Below are positions 1-9,117 of a DNA stretch of 51,812 nt, piece after piece (the first letter of the stretch is position 1; each line of letters starts with the position of its first letter). Origin of the DNA: Bacillota bacterium (lineage in GTDB: Bacteria; Bacillota; Clostridia; Acetivibrionales; DTU013). Made by a program: the position numbers and the translations under genes. The stretch spans positions 1-51,812 of the forward strand of contig JAEYRB010000025.1 in the NCBI GenBank assembly GCA_023409735.1, read 5' to 3'. Under the pieces are notes generated by a model. The model worked only from the letters and a program-made list of their open reading frames with translations. It was not told the origin of the DNA and searched no databases.

Positions 1-183
1 CAGTATGGTAACAGACCACAGGGCGACAGGCCGCAGTATGGCAACAGACCACAGGGCGACAGACCGCATTATGGCAACAGACCACAGGGCGACAGGCCGC
101 AATATGGCAACAGACCACAGGGCGACAGGCCGCAGTATGGCAACAGACCGCAGGGCGACAGGCCACAGTATGGCAACAAACCG
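1..183 (+). repeat. 33-bp tandem repeat coding an 11-residue unit inside infB
   Basis: Five full copies (1-33, 34-66, 67-99, 100-132, 133-165) plus a partial sixth (166-183) encode the unit QYGNRPQGDRP with few changes (one Q to H, one R to K). Differences between copies are single bases, so the array is young or kept uniform. It continues upstream of the window, so the copy number is unknown. The product is a positively charged, disordered N-terminal segment; IF-2 N-termini are variable in the family. Confidence 0.95.
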
Positions 184-2265
184 CTTGATATACCAAAGCC
201 TGATTTAACGCTTGCTCAAAAAGAAGAGCTCGGCTCACAAAGAAGTGAATTTAGAAGAGAATATAGTAGCCTTGATAAGGATAAGGATATAAAGAGGGAG
301 CAGAGAAAAGAAGCTCCTAAGGCTCCGATTTCAAAGGCAAACAAGAAGTTTAAGCCCGGTAATATCATTCTGAACGAAAAGAAGGGAGTGTCAGAAGTAT
401 TATCTGATGACTTCATTCTCAATGAGTTTTATAGTGATACTGATCCGAAGAAGAAGAGGCAGAAGGCTAAGAAGGAAAGAGAAGCACAAAAATATATTCC
501 ACAAAGGGCTGTGCTTACTTCAATAAAGATCGCAGACAGCATAACTGTTAAAGAGCTTGCTGAAGCACTGAAAAAAACATCGACAGAAGTAATAAAGAAA
601 TTGATGTCCTATGGGATGATGGCTGCGTTGAATCAGGAGGTTGACTTTGATACGGCAACCATAGTAGCCGAGGAGTTTGGTGTAAAAACAGAAAAAGAAG
701 TAATAGTCAACGAAGAGGATATACTCTTTGATGATTCTGAAGAGGAAGATATAAATAAACTTGTATCGAGACCACCTGTTGTCGTAGTTATGGGACATGT
801 CGATCATGGAAAAACATCATTGCTCGATGCTATACGATCTACTCATGTGATTGATAACGAGGCCGGAGGTATAACACAACATATTGGAGCTTATACAGTC
901 AAGGTAAAGGGACGAAACATAACCTTCCTTGACACACCAGGCCATGAGGCGTTTACGGCAATGAGAGCCAGAGGTGCTCAGGTGACGGATATTGCAATTA
1001 TTGTAGTGGCAGCAGATGATGGTGTAATGCCTCAGACTATAGAAGCTATAAATCATGCAAAGGCCGCAAATGTATCCATTATTGTTGCTATAAACAAAAT
1101 TGATAAGCCCGGAGCAAATCCTGAAAGAGTTAAACAGGAGTTAACCAATTATGGACTTGTATCAGAGGAATGGGGCGGAGATGTAATATGCGTAAATGTT
1201 TCGGCAAAGAAGCGGGAGAATATAGACCAGCTGCTGGAAATGGTCCTTTTGACGGCTGATGTGCTTGAACTTAAGGCTGATCCTGACAGACAGGCTAAAG
1301 GAACTGTTATTGAAGCAAAGCTTGATAAAAACAGGGGACCTCTTGCGACAGTACTGGTACAAAGAGGAACTCTCAACGTTGGTGATTCCATTGTTACGGG
1401 TACCACAGTGGGAAGAATAAGGGCTATGGTTGATGATAAAGGAAATGCTGCCAAGAGTGCAGGACCGTCATCACCAGTAGAAATAATGGGACTTCCTGAT
1501 GTGCCGGAGTCAGGCGAACTCTTCTATGCTATACAGGATGAGAAGGTAGCTCGTCATCTTGCTGAAAAGAGAAGGTTAAAGCTCAAGGAAGAACAGATGA
1601 AATCAAGCGCCAAGGTTTCACTTGAGGATCTTTATAAGCAGATACAGGCAGGCAAGGTAAAGGATCTTAACCTTATTGTAAAGGCTGATGTACAGGGCTC
1701 AGTTGAAGCAGTGAAGCAATCACTGACTAAGCTTTCTAATGAAGAAGTAAGAATAAATATCATACATGATGCGGTAGGAGCTATTAATGAAGCAGATGTT
1801 ACTCTGGCCGGTGTTTCAAACGCAATAATAATCGGCTTCAATGTAAGACCGGGAGCTAATGTGACTGAAGCTGCTGTAAATGCAGGTGTTGACATAAGAC
1901 TGTACAGCGTAATATATAATGCTATTGAAGATATAGAAGCAGCAATGAAGGGAATGCTTGAGCCTACGTTTAAAGAAGTTGTAATGGGGCATACTGAAGT
2001 AAGACAGATATTCAAGGTTTCAGGTGTAGGAACAATTGCCGGAGGATATGTTACTGATGGTAAGATGGTCAGAAACTGCGATATCAGGGTAATCAGGGAT
2101 GGAATTGTAGTACATGAGGGTAAGCTAGCTTCGCTTAAGCGTTTTAAGGATGATGTGAAGGAAGTGCTTCAGGGCTTTGAATGCGGACTTTCGGTTGAAC
2201 GCTTCAATGACATTAAGGAAAAGGATATTATCGAATCCTTCGCTATGGAAGAGGTTAAGGCATAA
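1..2265 (+). CDS. infB: Translation initiation factor IF-2, 5' end missing
   Basis: The frame is open from base 1, so the start lies upstream of the window. IF-2 is the GTPase that brings initiator fMet-tRNA to the 30S subunit and promotes 50S joining. Visible parts: a Gly/Pro/Gln/Arg-rich tandem repeat (codons 1-61), a basic linker, an IF2_N-type helical domain (about codons 165-215), then the G domain with P-loop GHVDHGKT near codon 265, DTPGHEAF and NKID, followed by domains II, III and the C-terminal fMet-tRNA-binding domain. The stop at 2263-2265 is followed by a hairpin and then rbfA. An internal GTG at 388 is preceded by AAGGGA and could be an alternative in-frame start for a shorter isoform, as known for IF-2 in other bacteria, but I cannot show that it is used. 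Family assignment is secure. Confidence 0.97.
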   Translation, partial: QYGNRPQGDRPQYGNRPQGDRPHYGNRPQGDRPQYGNRPQGDRPQYGNRPQGDRPQYGNKPLDIPKPDLTLAQKEELGSQRSEFRREYSSLDKDKDIKREQRKEAPKAPISKANKKFKPGNIILNEKKGVSEVLSDDFILNEFYSDTDPKKKRQKAKKEREAQKYIPQRAVLTSIKIADSITVKELAEALKKTSTEVIKKLMSYGMMAALNQEVDFDTATIVAEEFGVKTEKEVIVNEEDILFDDSEEEDINKLVSRPPVVVVMGHVDHGKTSLLDAIRSTHVIDNEAGGITQHIGAYTVKVKGRNITFLDTPGHEAFTAMRARGAQVTDIAIIVVAADDGVMPQTIEAINHAKAANVSIIVAINKIDKPGANPERVKQELTNYGLVSEEWGGDVICVNVSAKKRENIDQLLEMVLLTADVLELKADPDRQAKGTVIEAKLDKNRGPLATVLVQRGTLNVGDSIVTGTTVGRIRAMVDDKGNAAKSAGPSSPVEIMGLPDVPESGELFYAIQDEKVARHLAEKRRLKLKEEQMKSSAKVSLEDLYKQIQAGKVKDLNLIVKADVQGSVEAVKQSLTKLSNEEVRINIIHDAVGAINEADVTLAGVSNAIIIGFNVRPGANVTEAAVNAGVDIRLYSVIYNAIEDIEAAMKGMLEPTFKEVVMGHTEVRQIFKVSGVGTIAGGYVTDGKMVRNCDIRVIRDGIVVHEGKLASLKRFKDDVKEVLQGFECGLSVERFNDIKEKDIIESFAMEEVKA

Positions 2266-2289
2266 TTATTTAACATAGTAGAGAAGGCT

Positions 2290-2323
2290 GGACGGGCGGT
2301 AAAACGGTCTGCCCGGCCTTTTT
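2290..2323 (+). terminator. Intrinsic-terminator-like hairpin between infB and rbfA
   Basis: GGACGGGC (2290-2297) pairs with GCCCGGCC (2311-2318) with one mismatch, followed by TTTTT (2319-2323). It falls inside what is normally one operon, so partial termination or a processing/stability role is more likely than a full stop. The rbfA SD follows directly after it. Confidence 0.6.
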
Positions 2324-2341
2324 CAAAAATATGGGAGAGTG

Positions 2342-2695
2342 ATGGATACAGTGGATAGAACAGATATGATATCTGAAGAAATAAAAAGGGAAGTAAGCGC
2401 ATTGATACAAAACGGTCTAAAAGATCCAAGACTGCCAAAGCTGATGAGTGTAACTGCAGCAGAGGTCACTAGGGATCTAAGTTATGCTAAAATATTTATC
2501 AGTGTGCTAGGCTCAGAAGAGGATAAGGCTAATGCTATCAAGGGATTAAAAAGTGCTGCAGGCTTTATAAGGCGTGAGATCGGACACAGGCTGCAGCTGC
2601 GTTATACACCTGAGCTACAGTTTGAACTTGACAATTCGATCGAGCGAGGCGTATATATATCAAAATTAATAGATGACACATTAAATAGCAGATAA
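2342..2695 (+). CDS. rbfA: Ribosome-binding factor A
   Basis: RbfA is a small KH-fold protein that binds the immature 30S subunit and assists 16S 5'-end maturation, important in the cold. The 117-residue product has the expected R/D-rich start, KDPRL near residue 28, the segment YAKIFISVLG, and the FIRREIG helix followed by LRYTPEL, all in family order. A GTG at 2339 is in frame, but the SD GGGAG at 2333-2337 is too close to it, so ATG 2342 is preferred. It sits between infB and nrnA in the usual firmicute order, with 11 bases to the next start. Confidence 0.93.
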   Translation: MDTVDRTDMISEEIKREVSALIQNGLKDPRLPKLMSVTAAEVTRDLSYAKIFISVLGSEEDKANAIKGLKSAAGFIRREIGHRLQLRYTPELQFELDNSIERGVYISKLIDDTLNSR

Positions 2696-2706
2696 GAGGA
2701 GTAACA

Positions 2707-3690
2707 ATGTCAGAACAGAGGAAAACGGAGTTGGAAAAAATAGTTCAGACCATAATATCTGCTGATAAAATTGCTATATTGCCGCATGTATCCGCGGACG
2801 GTGATGCGATAGGTTCATCTCTTGCATTAGCTCTTGCACTTTCCGGTATGGGGAAGAAAGCAAGAGTATTCATGGAAGAAAATTTGTCATGTGTTTACAG
2901 CTTTTTACCGGGCAAGGAATTGTCGCAGGTATTTATAGAACAGGATAGCGGCATGTTGTTTGATTTGGTGATTGCTGCAGACTGTGGGGATGAGAATAGG
3001 ATGGGCTTAAGAAAGGTGCTTTTCGATAACGCTGCCATAACTATTAATATTGATCACCATCCAACAAATACAAGCTTTGCAGATTATAATTTAGTGGATA
3101 CTACTGCTTCGGCAACAGCGGAAATAATTTTTTCTCTGCTTGGGATGCTGGCAGTAGAATACAATACCAGTATAGCAACATGTCTTTATGTAGGAATAGC
3201 AACTGATACAGGGTGTTTCAGATACAGTAATGCAACCCCTCGAACACATATCATTACTTCTGAGCTGATGGAAAAGGGACATGTGGATGTAGCAGATATT
3301 TCGCAAAAGGTTTTTGACACTACAACTTATGAGAAGGTTAAGCTCACAGGCGTGGCTATTAATTCACTTGAATTATTTGAGAATAGTAAAATTGCTATAA
3401 TGTCCATAACAAATGAAGCACTAAGGAGTACGGGAGCAAAGGATGAGGATAGTGACGGCATAATAAATACTGCAAGAAATATAAGAGGGGTAGAAGCAGC
3501 GGCAATGTTAAGACAACTGGATAATGGAGATATAAGGGTAAATCTCAGATCTAACTACTATGCTGATGTTTCAACCGTAGCTGCAATGCACCTTGGCGGC
3601 GGACACAAGCGGGCTGCAGGGTATACCACCTCAGGTTCGCTGGAAGAGGCAAAAACTATTTTGGTAAATGACTTGAGGAAGCTTCTTTAA
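2707..3690 (+). CDS. nrnA: DHH/DHHA1 phosphoesterase, NrnA type (oligoribonuclease / pAp phosphatase)
   Basis: NrnA-type enzymes degrade very short RNA oligonucleotides and dephosphorylate 3'-phosphoadenosine 5'-phosphate. The 327-residue protein shows the metal-binding DHH motifs in order: HVSADGDAIGSSLA (about residue 26), AADCGD (about 90) and NIDHHPTN (about 115). The C-terminal DHHA1 domain carries the GGGHKRAAG substrate-binding loop near residue 300. The start is set by AGAGGAG at 2695-2701. The following truB begins one base after the stop, so the two are translationally coupled. Gene and position match Bacillus and Clostridium operons. Confidence 0.92.
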   Translation: MSEQRKTELEKIVQTIISADKIAILPHVSADGDAIGSSLALALALSGMGKKARVFMEENLSCVYSFLPGKELSQVFIEQDSGMLFDLVIAADCGDENRMGLRKVLFDNAAITINIDHHPTNTSFADYNLVDTTASATAEIIFSLLGMLAVEYNTSIATCLYVGIATDTGCFRYSNATPRTHIITSELMEKGHVDVADISQKVFDTTTYEKVKLTGVAINSLELFENSKIAIMSITNEALRSTGAKDEDSDGIINTARNIRGVEAAAMLRQLDNGDIRVNLRSNYYADVSTVAAMHLGGGHKRAAGYTTSGSLEEAKTILVNDLRKLL

Positions 3691-3691
3691 T

Positions 3692-4606
3692 ATGGATGGA
3701 ATACTAAATATTATCAAGCCCCCAGGAATGACATCATTTGACGTTATCGCATATTTAAGGGGATTGATTGGTACAAAAAAAATAGGTCATGCGGGAACAT
3801 TAGATCCTTTAGCTGCCGGTGTACTGCCGGTATGTGTCGGCAAAGCCACAAAAGCCATTGAATTTCTCATGGACAAGGACAAGCTATACAGGACTGAACT
3901 TACATTGGGAGTTATAACTGATACTCAGGACTCGTCGGGCATAGTATTATCAAAGGTCCAGCCTAATTGCTCTGACGACGATATTCGAACAGCTGTTTCA
4001 GCTTTTATCGGAGCATACAACCAAATGCCTCCTATGTACTCAGCTATTAGAGTTGGAGGAAAAAGACTGTACGATCTGGCACGCAGCGGTGTGGAGATAG
4101 AAAGAGAAAAACGTCAAGTTACAGTTTATTCAATCTGTATAGTGGACATTGACAGGAATGATGGAGTTAAGGTGATCTTAGACATACACTGCTCAAAAGG
4201 AACTTACATAAGGACATTGTGTGCTGATATCGGAGACAGACTCGGGTGTGGTGGGCACATGTCGTTCCTCCTAAGAAAACGTGCGGGTCCGTTTGATATT
4301 GAATCAGCGGTTACACTTGAGGAGCTTCGCAGCAGGAAGGAAGACGGAAGCCTTCAGGAAGCTATGGTAAGCGTTGATGCTGTATTTGAAAACTTTCGTC
4401 AGGTTAAGCTTAATGAACTTACAGAAAAGCAATTTTTAAACGGAATGAGTGTAACATTACAGGATAATTCGTTTGCAGCTGAGAGTTTAAATAATGTGGA
4501 GTCTTGTGTTACGAGAGTGTATGGGACAACCGGGCGGTTTATTGCTCTTGGCGAAGTTAAGAAAGCTGCCGGAAGAACTAATATCAGAGTTAAAAAATTC
4601 TTTTAG
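3692..4606 (+). CDS. truB: tRNA pseudouridine(55) synthase
   Basis: TruB isomerises U55 in the T-loop of tRNAs. The sequence begins GILNIIKPPGMTSFDV, a family hallmark, and contains AGTLDPLAAGVLP with the catalytic Asp, followed by KATKAIEFL. The middle has MPPMYSAIRVGGKRLYDLAR and the KGTYIRTLCADIG segment. It is 304 residues, typical for bacteria, with a C-terminal extension beyond the catalytic core. The ATG lies one base after the nrnA stop; its SD (AGGAAG) is inside nrnA. Assignment is secure. Confidence 0.95.
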   Translation: MDGILNIIKPPGMTSFDVIAYLRGLIGTKKIGHAGTLDPLAAGVLPVCVGKATKAIEFLMDKDKLYRTELTLGVITDTQDSSGIVLSKVQPNCSDDDIRTAVSAFIGAYNQMPPMYSAIRVGGKRLYDLARSGVEIEREKRQVTVYSICIVDIDRNDGVKVILDIHCSKGTYIRTLCADIGDRLGCGGHMSFLLRKRAGPFDIESAVTLEELRSRKEDGSLQEAMVSVDAVFENFRQVKLNELTEKQFLNGMSVTLQDNSFAAESLNNVESCVTRVYGTTGRFIALGEVKKAAGRTNIRVKKFF

Positions 4607-4641
4607 ACGGGTTTGTAAAATCGTGATTGGGGTCATGACTT

Positions 4642-5580
4642 ATGAAAACTATATTTGGTAACAATAATGATGCTTTAAAACTCAGATCTACAGCAGTAGG
4701 CCTTGGAAGCTTCGATGGCCTGCATGTTGGCCACATGGCGCTTGTGAACACACTGATAAGCGAAGCAAGGCTTAGCGGACTTCAATCAGTTATTTATACA
4801 TTTATAAAGCATCCTGAAAATATATTGAGAAAGAAGTTATTCACACCACTTCTCATGACTGTGGGTAAAAAAACTCAAACACTTAATGATACAGCATTGG
4901 ATTATCTTTACTATGATGAGTTCGACGAGGATTATTCCAGGATGGAACCGGAAGCATTTGTAAAGCATGTACTCCTCCAAAAGTTGGGTGCAAAACTGAT
5001 TGTGACCGGATTTAATTATACATTTGGATACATGGGTCAGGGCGACACAGAATTGTTAAAAAAGCTGGGAAAAAAGTATAACTTCAGGGTCATAGTCATA
5101 CCACCAATTAAAATAGACGGACAGGTAGTCAGCAGTACTATTATCAGAGGCCTTGTTTCAAAGGGAGACATGGAGAGTGTATTCAAGCTTCTTGGAAGGC
5201 ACTATTCCATAACAGGAGAGGTACAGGATGGCAGGCGGGTGGGGAAGAGAATTGGTTTTCCGACAGCAAATCTGCACCCTGAAGCCTACTTATGTATACC
5301 TCATAATGGCGTTTACATAACGAAAACGATGTACAATGGGCTATTCTACAATAGCCTTACAAATATCGGCATCAATCCTACGTTTGGAGATGTTGACAGG
5401 ACCACAGTAGAGACACATATACTTCACTTTGACAAAAATATATACAAAAGTGATATAGAGGTTTTCTTTTTAAAGAAAATCAGAAATGAAAAGAAATTCA
5501 AGAATGCAGACGAGCTTGCGGAGCAGATCCGGACGGATACAAAAACTGCTCAAGATTATTTCCAATCAAATCAAGAGTAA
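4642..5580 (+). CDS. ribF: Bifunctional riboflavin kinase / FAD synthetase
   Basis: RibF makes FMN from riboflavin, then FAD from FMN. The N-terminal nucleotidyltransferase domain (about residues 1-180) has GSFDGLHVGH with the HxGH-type motif and the VVSSTIIRGL segment. The C-terminal flavokinase domain (about 185-305) has RRVGKRIGFPTANL and a NIGINPTFG loop. Length 312 is normal. It ends the infB operon here; rpsO and pnp, which follow ribF in Bacillus, are not present in the next stretch. Confidence 0.95.
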   Translation: MKTIFGNNNDALKLRSTAVGLGSFDGLHVGHMALVNTLISEARLSGLQSVIYTFIKHPENILRKKLFTPLLMTVGKKTQTLNDTALDYLYYDEFDEDYSRMEPEAFVKHVLLQKLGAKLIVTGFNYTFGYMGQGDTELLKKLGKKYNFRVIVIPPIKIDGQVVSSTIIRGLVSKGDMESVFKLLGRHYSITGEVQDGRRVGKRIGFPTANLHPEAYLCIPHNGVYITKTMYNGLFYNSLTNIGINPTFGDVDRTTVETHILHFDKNIYKSDIEVFFLKKIRNEKKFKNADELAEQIRTDTKTAQDYFQSNQE

Positions 5581-5674
5581 AAGTAAAACATAAATCTAGA
5601 GCGAGTATAAGAAAAGAGCACAACAGTTCCATAAATTTGTATGCCTTAATAGTCGCAATACCAAGCAAATACGA

Positions 5675-5701
5675 GAGTATGCTTGCTTAACAAGTATACT
5701 C
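5675..5701. other. Fully paired 11-bp hairpin in the ribF-decarboxylase gap
   Basis: GAGTATGCTTG (5675-5685) pairs with CAAGTATACTC (5691-5701) over all 11 positions (one G-U) around the loop CTTAA. There is no T-run after it on the + strand, so it is not a standard terminator for ribF. It could be an mRNA stability element or part of a leader. I see nothing else recognisable in 5581-5858. Confidence 0.5.
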
Positions 5702-5858
5702 AATCCATGAAAGATTATCAAAGGAATATTATCTGACTTAAGCTGATTATATGCACAAGAAGGAACACACATGCCATATAATACACGGTGCAGATTATGC
5801 TGCAAAGAAATTTGTCAGCAAATGCCGCAAGCAAATATTGATTGGCGCGTGAGTTATA

Positions 5859-7310
5859 GTGAAAATTAATCAGAACAGAACACCTCTTTTTGATGCGGTT
5901 AAGGAATATATCAATAATGATGTGATCCCATTTCATGTCCCGGGACACAAGCAAGGCCGGGGACTAAGCGAATTAACCTGCTACATTGGCGAGAAGGCAT
6001 TAAGAATGGATCTGAATGGTATGGATGATCTGGACTATGCCAATAATCCTACAGGTGTGATCAAGGAAGCACAAAAGCTGATGGCACGTGCCTTTGGAGC
6101 AGAAAATGCATATTTCCTTGTCAATGGGACTACCTCAGGCGTTCAGACTATGATACTGAGTGCATGCGAGCCCGGCAGCAAGATCATCATTCCAAGAAAC
6201 GCCCATAAATCAACGATCGGCGGTATCATTCTAAGCGGAGCACTACCGGTATATGTGCAGCCGGAGATAAGCATGGAGCTTGGTATTGCAATGGGTGTGT
6301 CGCTAGATAGCATAAAAAATGCTATTAAACAAAATCCTCACGCCAAAGCTGTCTTTGTGATCAATCCTACATATTACGGTATGGCATCGGATATTAAATC
6401 GATAGTAAGAGTTGCACATACACATGATATGGCAGTGCTTGTAGATGAGGCACATGGTGCGCATATGTCATTTCATAACGACTTCCCGCTCACAGCTATG
6501 GAGGTGGGAGCCGATATGAGTGCAGCGAGCATACATAAAACTGCCGGCTCACTAACGCAGAGCTCTGTTCTTCTTTCAAGGGGAAGTATTATTCCAACAG
6601 ATCGGATCAAGCACTCGCTGGGGCTTACCTTTACATCAAGTGCCTCGTACCTTCTAATGTGTTCACTGGATATTGCAAGAAAGCAGTTAGCTCTGTATGG
6701 CGATGAAATGCTGGAGAAAACACTCGAGCTATCACGGTGGGCACGAACAGAGATCAATGATATTGAAGGACTGTACGCCTTTGGCCGTGAACTGACGGGT
6801 AATAGCGGCTGCGTGGATTTTGATGAAACAAAGCTGGGGATAAATGTGAAAAGGCTTGGCTATACAGGCTATGAGGTTGAGACGAAGCTCAGGGAACAGT
6901 TTAATATACAGGTCGAAATGGCTGATTTGTATAATATTTTAGCGATAATTTCAATTGGAGACAGAGAACAGGATGTCGCAGCCTTGGTTGAAGCGCTCAG
7001 AGAGCTTGCAAAGGGCAGAAGTGTAAGTATGAACAGTGAAGCCTTATCCATGCCGGAAACGCTCGAAATGATTGTTTCTCCGCGAGATGCCTTTTATAAT
7101 TCAAAAAAAACAGTGAAGCTGGAGGATTCTGCAGGAGAAATTGCAGGAGAGATGGTAATGGCCTATCCTCCCGGAATACCGGTTATATGCCTTGGCGAGA
7201 GGATTACCGCTGACATGGTCGATTATATAAGAATATTAAAGGAGCAGCGATGCCAGCTGCAGGGAACAAGTGATCCCAAGGTGGATTATATAAAGGTGCT
7301 TGGAGTATAA
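5859..7310 (+). CDS. PLP-dependent Orn/Lys/Arg decarboxylase family protein (YaaO/SpeA type)
   Basis: This fold-type I PLP enzyme belongs to the short (about 480 residue) firmicute group of Orn/Lys/Arg decarboxylases. Motifs: FHVPGHKQGRG near residue 25, NGTTSGVQ (about 90), the DEAHGAH Asp loop (about 195) and SASIHKTAGSLTQSS with the PLP-binding Lys (about 225). The C-terminal domain ends in YPPGIPVICLGE, as in the family. The substrate (Lys, Arg or Orn) cannot be decided by eye. The start is GTG 5859 with a weak upstream SD, so the exact start is uncertain. The Bacillus relative YaaO has, as I recall, been linked to EF-P modification; ymfF/ymfH lie 3.6 kb downstream, which makes that role worth considering. 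Confidence 0.88.
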   Translation: MKINQNRTPLFDAVKEYINNDVIPFHVPGHKQGRGLSELTCYIGEKALRMDLNGMDDLDYANNPTGVIKEAQKLMARAFGAENAYFLVNGTTSGVQTMILSACEPGSKIIIPRNAHKSTIGGIILSGALPVYVQPEISMELGIAMGVSLDSIKNAIKQNPHAKAVFVINPTYYGMASDIKSIVRVAHTHDMAVLVDEAHGAHMSFHNDFPLTAMEVGADMSAASIHKTAGSLTQSSVLLSRGSIIPTDRIKHSLGLTFTSSASYLLMCSLDIARKQLALYGDEMLEKTLELSRWARTEINDIEGLYAFGRELTGNSGCVDFDETKLGINVKRLGYTGYEVETKLREQFNIQVEMADLYNILAIISIGDREQDVAALVEALRELAKGRSVSMNSEALSMPETLEMIVSPRDAFYNSKKTVKLEDSAGEIAGEMVMAYPPGIPVICLGERITADMVDYIRILKEQRCQLQGTSDPKVDYIKVLGV

Positions 7311-7453
7311 GCTGTATAATCAGGTGTGTTGGCAGTGTATAATCAGTTAATAAACAGAATACAAACGCAGAAAACAAACAAAATATTAACAGAATATAAG
7401 CTGCATATGAGACTCTTTACAGCTCCTGTAAATGAGCCTGTTCAGGCTCAAAC

Positions 7454-7867
7454 CTACACTATCAGTATTATGCCAAGTATTACAAGGGCTGCGCCGATAG
7501 CACGAATTAATGTTATCTGCTCTCCGAGAAACAGTACTGCACACATTATTGTTACCAATGGTGAGCTGGACATAATAATTGTTACAAGAGATACATCTCC
7601 CTTTTTTAGTGCAGCATAGTATGCCAGATCTCCTACAAGAGTGGCCAGTAGTGCTTCTATTCCTATAAGCCACCAGCTGCTTGCGGGGATGCTGCTCACC
7701 TTTGAAAAGCTGCCGCTTACAATTACCCAGCCTGAAACTACGCTGGCGGCAAATATTGTTCGCAGCACAAGTCCGGCTACGGGATCGATATTTTTAAGTG
7801 CAATCTTTGCAAAAACCGGTGCAATGCCCCAGCAGACCATCCCGAAAAGAGCCAGGAAGATCACCAT
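7454..7867 (-). CDS. Small EamA-family (DMT superfamily) membrane permease, single domain
   Basis: The 137-residue protein has about five hydrophobic segments and the EamA pattern: FGMVCWGIAPVFAKIAL at the N-terminus, a central GDLAYYAALKKGDVS and the closing segment GAALVILGIILIV. One EamA domain instead of two suggests that it works as a dimer. The open frame extends upstream to 8032, but the good SD (CGGAGG, seven bases before) points to ATG at 7867. It converges with the decarboxylase gene and is divergent from the VanW gene. The substrate is unknown. Confidence 0.8.
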   Translation of the reverse strand: MVIFLALFGMVCWGIAPVFAKIALKNIDPVAGLVLRTIFAASVVSGWVIVSGSFSKVSSIPASSWWLIGIEALLATLVGDLAYYAALKKGDVSLVTIIMSSSPLVTIMCAVLFLGEQITLIRAIGAALVILGIILIV

Positions 7868-8012
7868 TTTTTTGCCTCCGAAATTTTTTATCATTTTACT
7901 CACTTCATAAAGGTTTATTATTCTACACAATGACAATATGAAAAGCTTGTGCAATTTATTACTGGAATAATTTTTGCAGTGTAAATTGTCTACTCTTTCA
8001 GATAATATTCTT

Positions 8013-8963
8013 ATGAAAAAATTATTAAGCATTAAAAAAATTATTTTAATAGTACTATTTATAGCCGCAGCTATTAATTTTCCTACACCTGTTCTGTCAG
8101 CATCACATCACGGTAACGGAAAGGAAAATAGCACATATGTAAATGCGCTGATAAAAGGGCTCAGCATCAGAGATGTCATAGATCAAGGTATTAGTATGGA
8201 TACAGTTTCAGGCCCGACGACTGACGTCCCATGGCTCAATGACAGTGAATTCACTGAGGCATGCAAAAAAAATGGAACAGGGGTGCTCCTTGGAGGGTAT
8301 AAAGCAGTGCTTCGTGACCCTTTGCCCGGTGAGGAGTATAATGTGCATCTTGCTGCGAGTAAGCTTGCGGGTATAGTTGTAAAGCAGGGTCAGGTGTTCT
8401 CTCAAAACCAGTCTATTGGACCATATACAGAGGATAAGGGCTTCAGAAAGGGACCGACCTACTTTGGAACAATGCTTACAACAACAATTGGCGGGGGAGT
8501 GTGCAAGATAGCATCAACGCTTTATAATGTAGCTGTTATGTCAAACCTCACTATTGTAGAAAGGCACAACCATACAATGCCTGTTCCATATGTTCCTTAT
8601 GGACAGGATGCGACGGTGGCATACGGCGCAAAGGATTTCAAATTCAGGAATGACACCGGTGATGATATTATGATATGGGCTAAGGGGGTAGACAATATAC
8701 TTTATATGGCTATTTATGGTAAACAGCCAGGCCCCCGTATCGAGTGGACTCATGAGGTACTTGAGATTAGGGAGGCGCCTTTTCAGTACAAGACTAATCC
8801 AGATCTTGTGCCGGGCAGTCAACGAGTTGTTGTGGAGGGTATGGATGGAGCACTGATAAAGTCATGGGTGACTATTACCACAGACGGCGAATCTAAAGTC
8901 AAATATATGGGGATAAGTGATTATAAGCCCATGCCATACCTGATCGAGAAGGGCAGCAGTTGA
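8013..8963 (+). CDS. VanW family protein, probably exported
   Basis: The product has an N-terminal signal-like segment (Lys-rich start, then about 18 hydrophobic residues ending near VLSA), so it is probably outside the membrane. The VanW domain follows (about residues 110-240): the region AASKLAGIVVKQGQVFSQN, then YFGTMLTTTIGGGVCKIAS and ERHNHTMPVPYVPYGQDATV. VanW occurs as an accessory gene in vanB clusters and widely in clostridia; its biochemical role is not established. No vancomycin genes are nearby, so this should not be read as resistance. A longer start at TTG 7974 is possible, but ATG 8013 gives a standard signal peptide. Confidence 0.85.
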   Translation: MKKLLSIKKIILIVLFIAAAINFPTPVLSASHHGNGKENSTYVNALIKGLSIRDVIDQGISMDTVSGPTTDVPWLNDSEFTEACKKNGTGVLLGGYKAVLRDPLPGEEYNVHLAASKLAGIVVKQGQVFSQNQSIGPYTEDKGFRKGPTYFGTMLTTTIGGGVCKIASTLYNVAVMSNLTIVERHNHTMPVPYVPYGQDATVAYGAKDFKFRNDTGDDIMIWAKGVDNILYMAIYGKQPGPRIEWTHEVLEIREAPFQYKTNPDLVPGSQRVVVEGMDGALIKSWVTITTDGESKVKYMGISDYKPMPYLIEKGSS

Positions 8964-9029
8964 TTACAACGCATCAGCTCATAAGAGTTTTTCAGTTGCT
9001 GAAATTTTTGCATTAATAATACTGTGTTT

Positions 9030-9055
9030 AAACGAGGTGGTAACGCCTCGTTTTA
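9030..9055 (+). terminator. Terminator after the VanW gene
   Basis: AAACGAGG (9030-9037) pairs with CCTCGTTT (9046-9053), ending in a short TTTT run at 9051-9054. Its position, 67 bases after the VanW stop, fits an intrinsic terminator. Confidence 0.65.
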
Positions 9056-9117
9056 TATGCATAAATGCTCATCGGGAGAATAACATCTAAGTATATTTTG
9101 AAAAAGGAAATGAACTG

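Noticed and set aside
5..208. Repeat-bearing + frame at the window start (MVTDHRATG...)
   Set aside because: It is the +2 shadow of the infB repeat; the frame continuing into the IF-2 domains starts at base 1.
7974..8012. Longer N-terminus for the VanW protein from TTG 7974
   Set aside because: The extra 13 residues would precede a normal signal peptide and no SD is seen.
8541..8822. Minus-strand frames within the VanW, polA, spoVD and other genes
   Set aside because: They are antisense shadows of clear genes with no SD and no recognisable motifs.
9031..9053. GGTGGTAACGCC resembles a T-box core
   Set aside because: No stem I, specifier or antiterminator upstream; it lies after the VanW stop and is a simple terminator hairpin.
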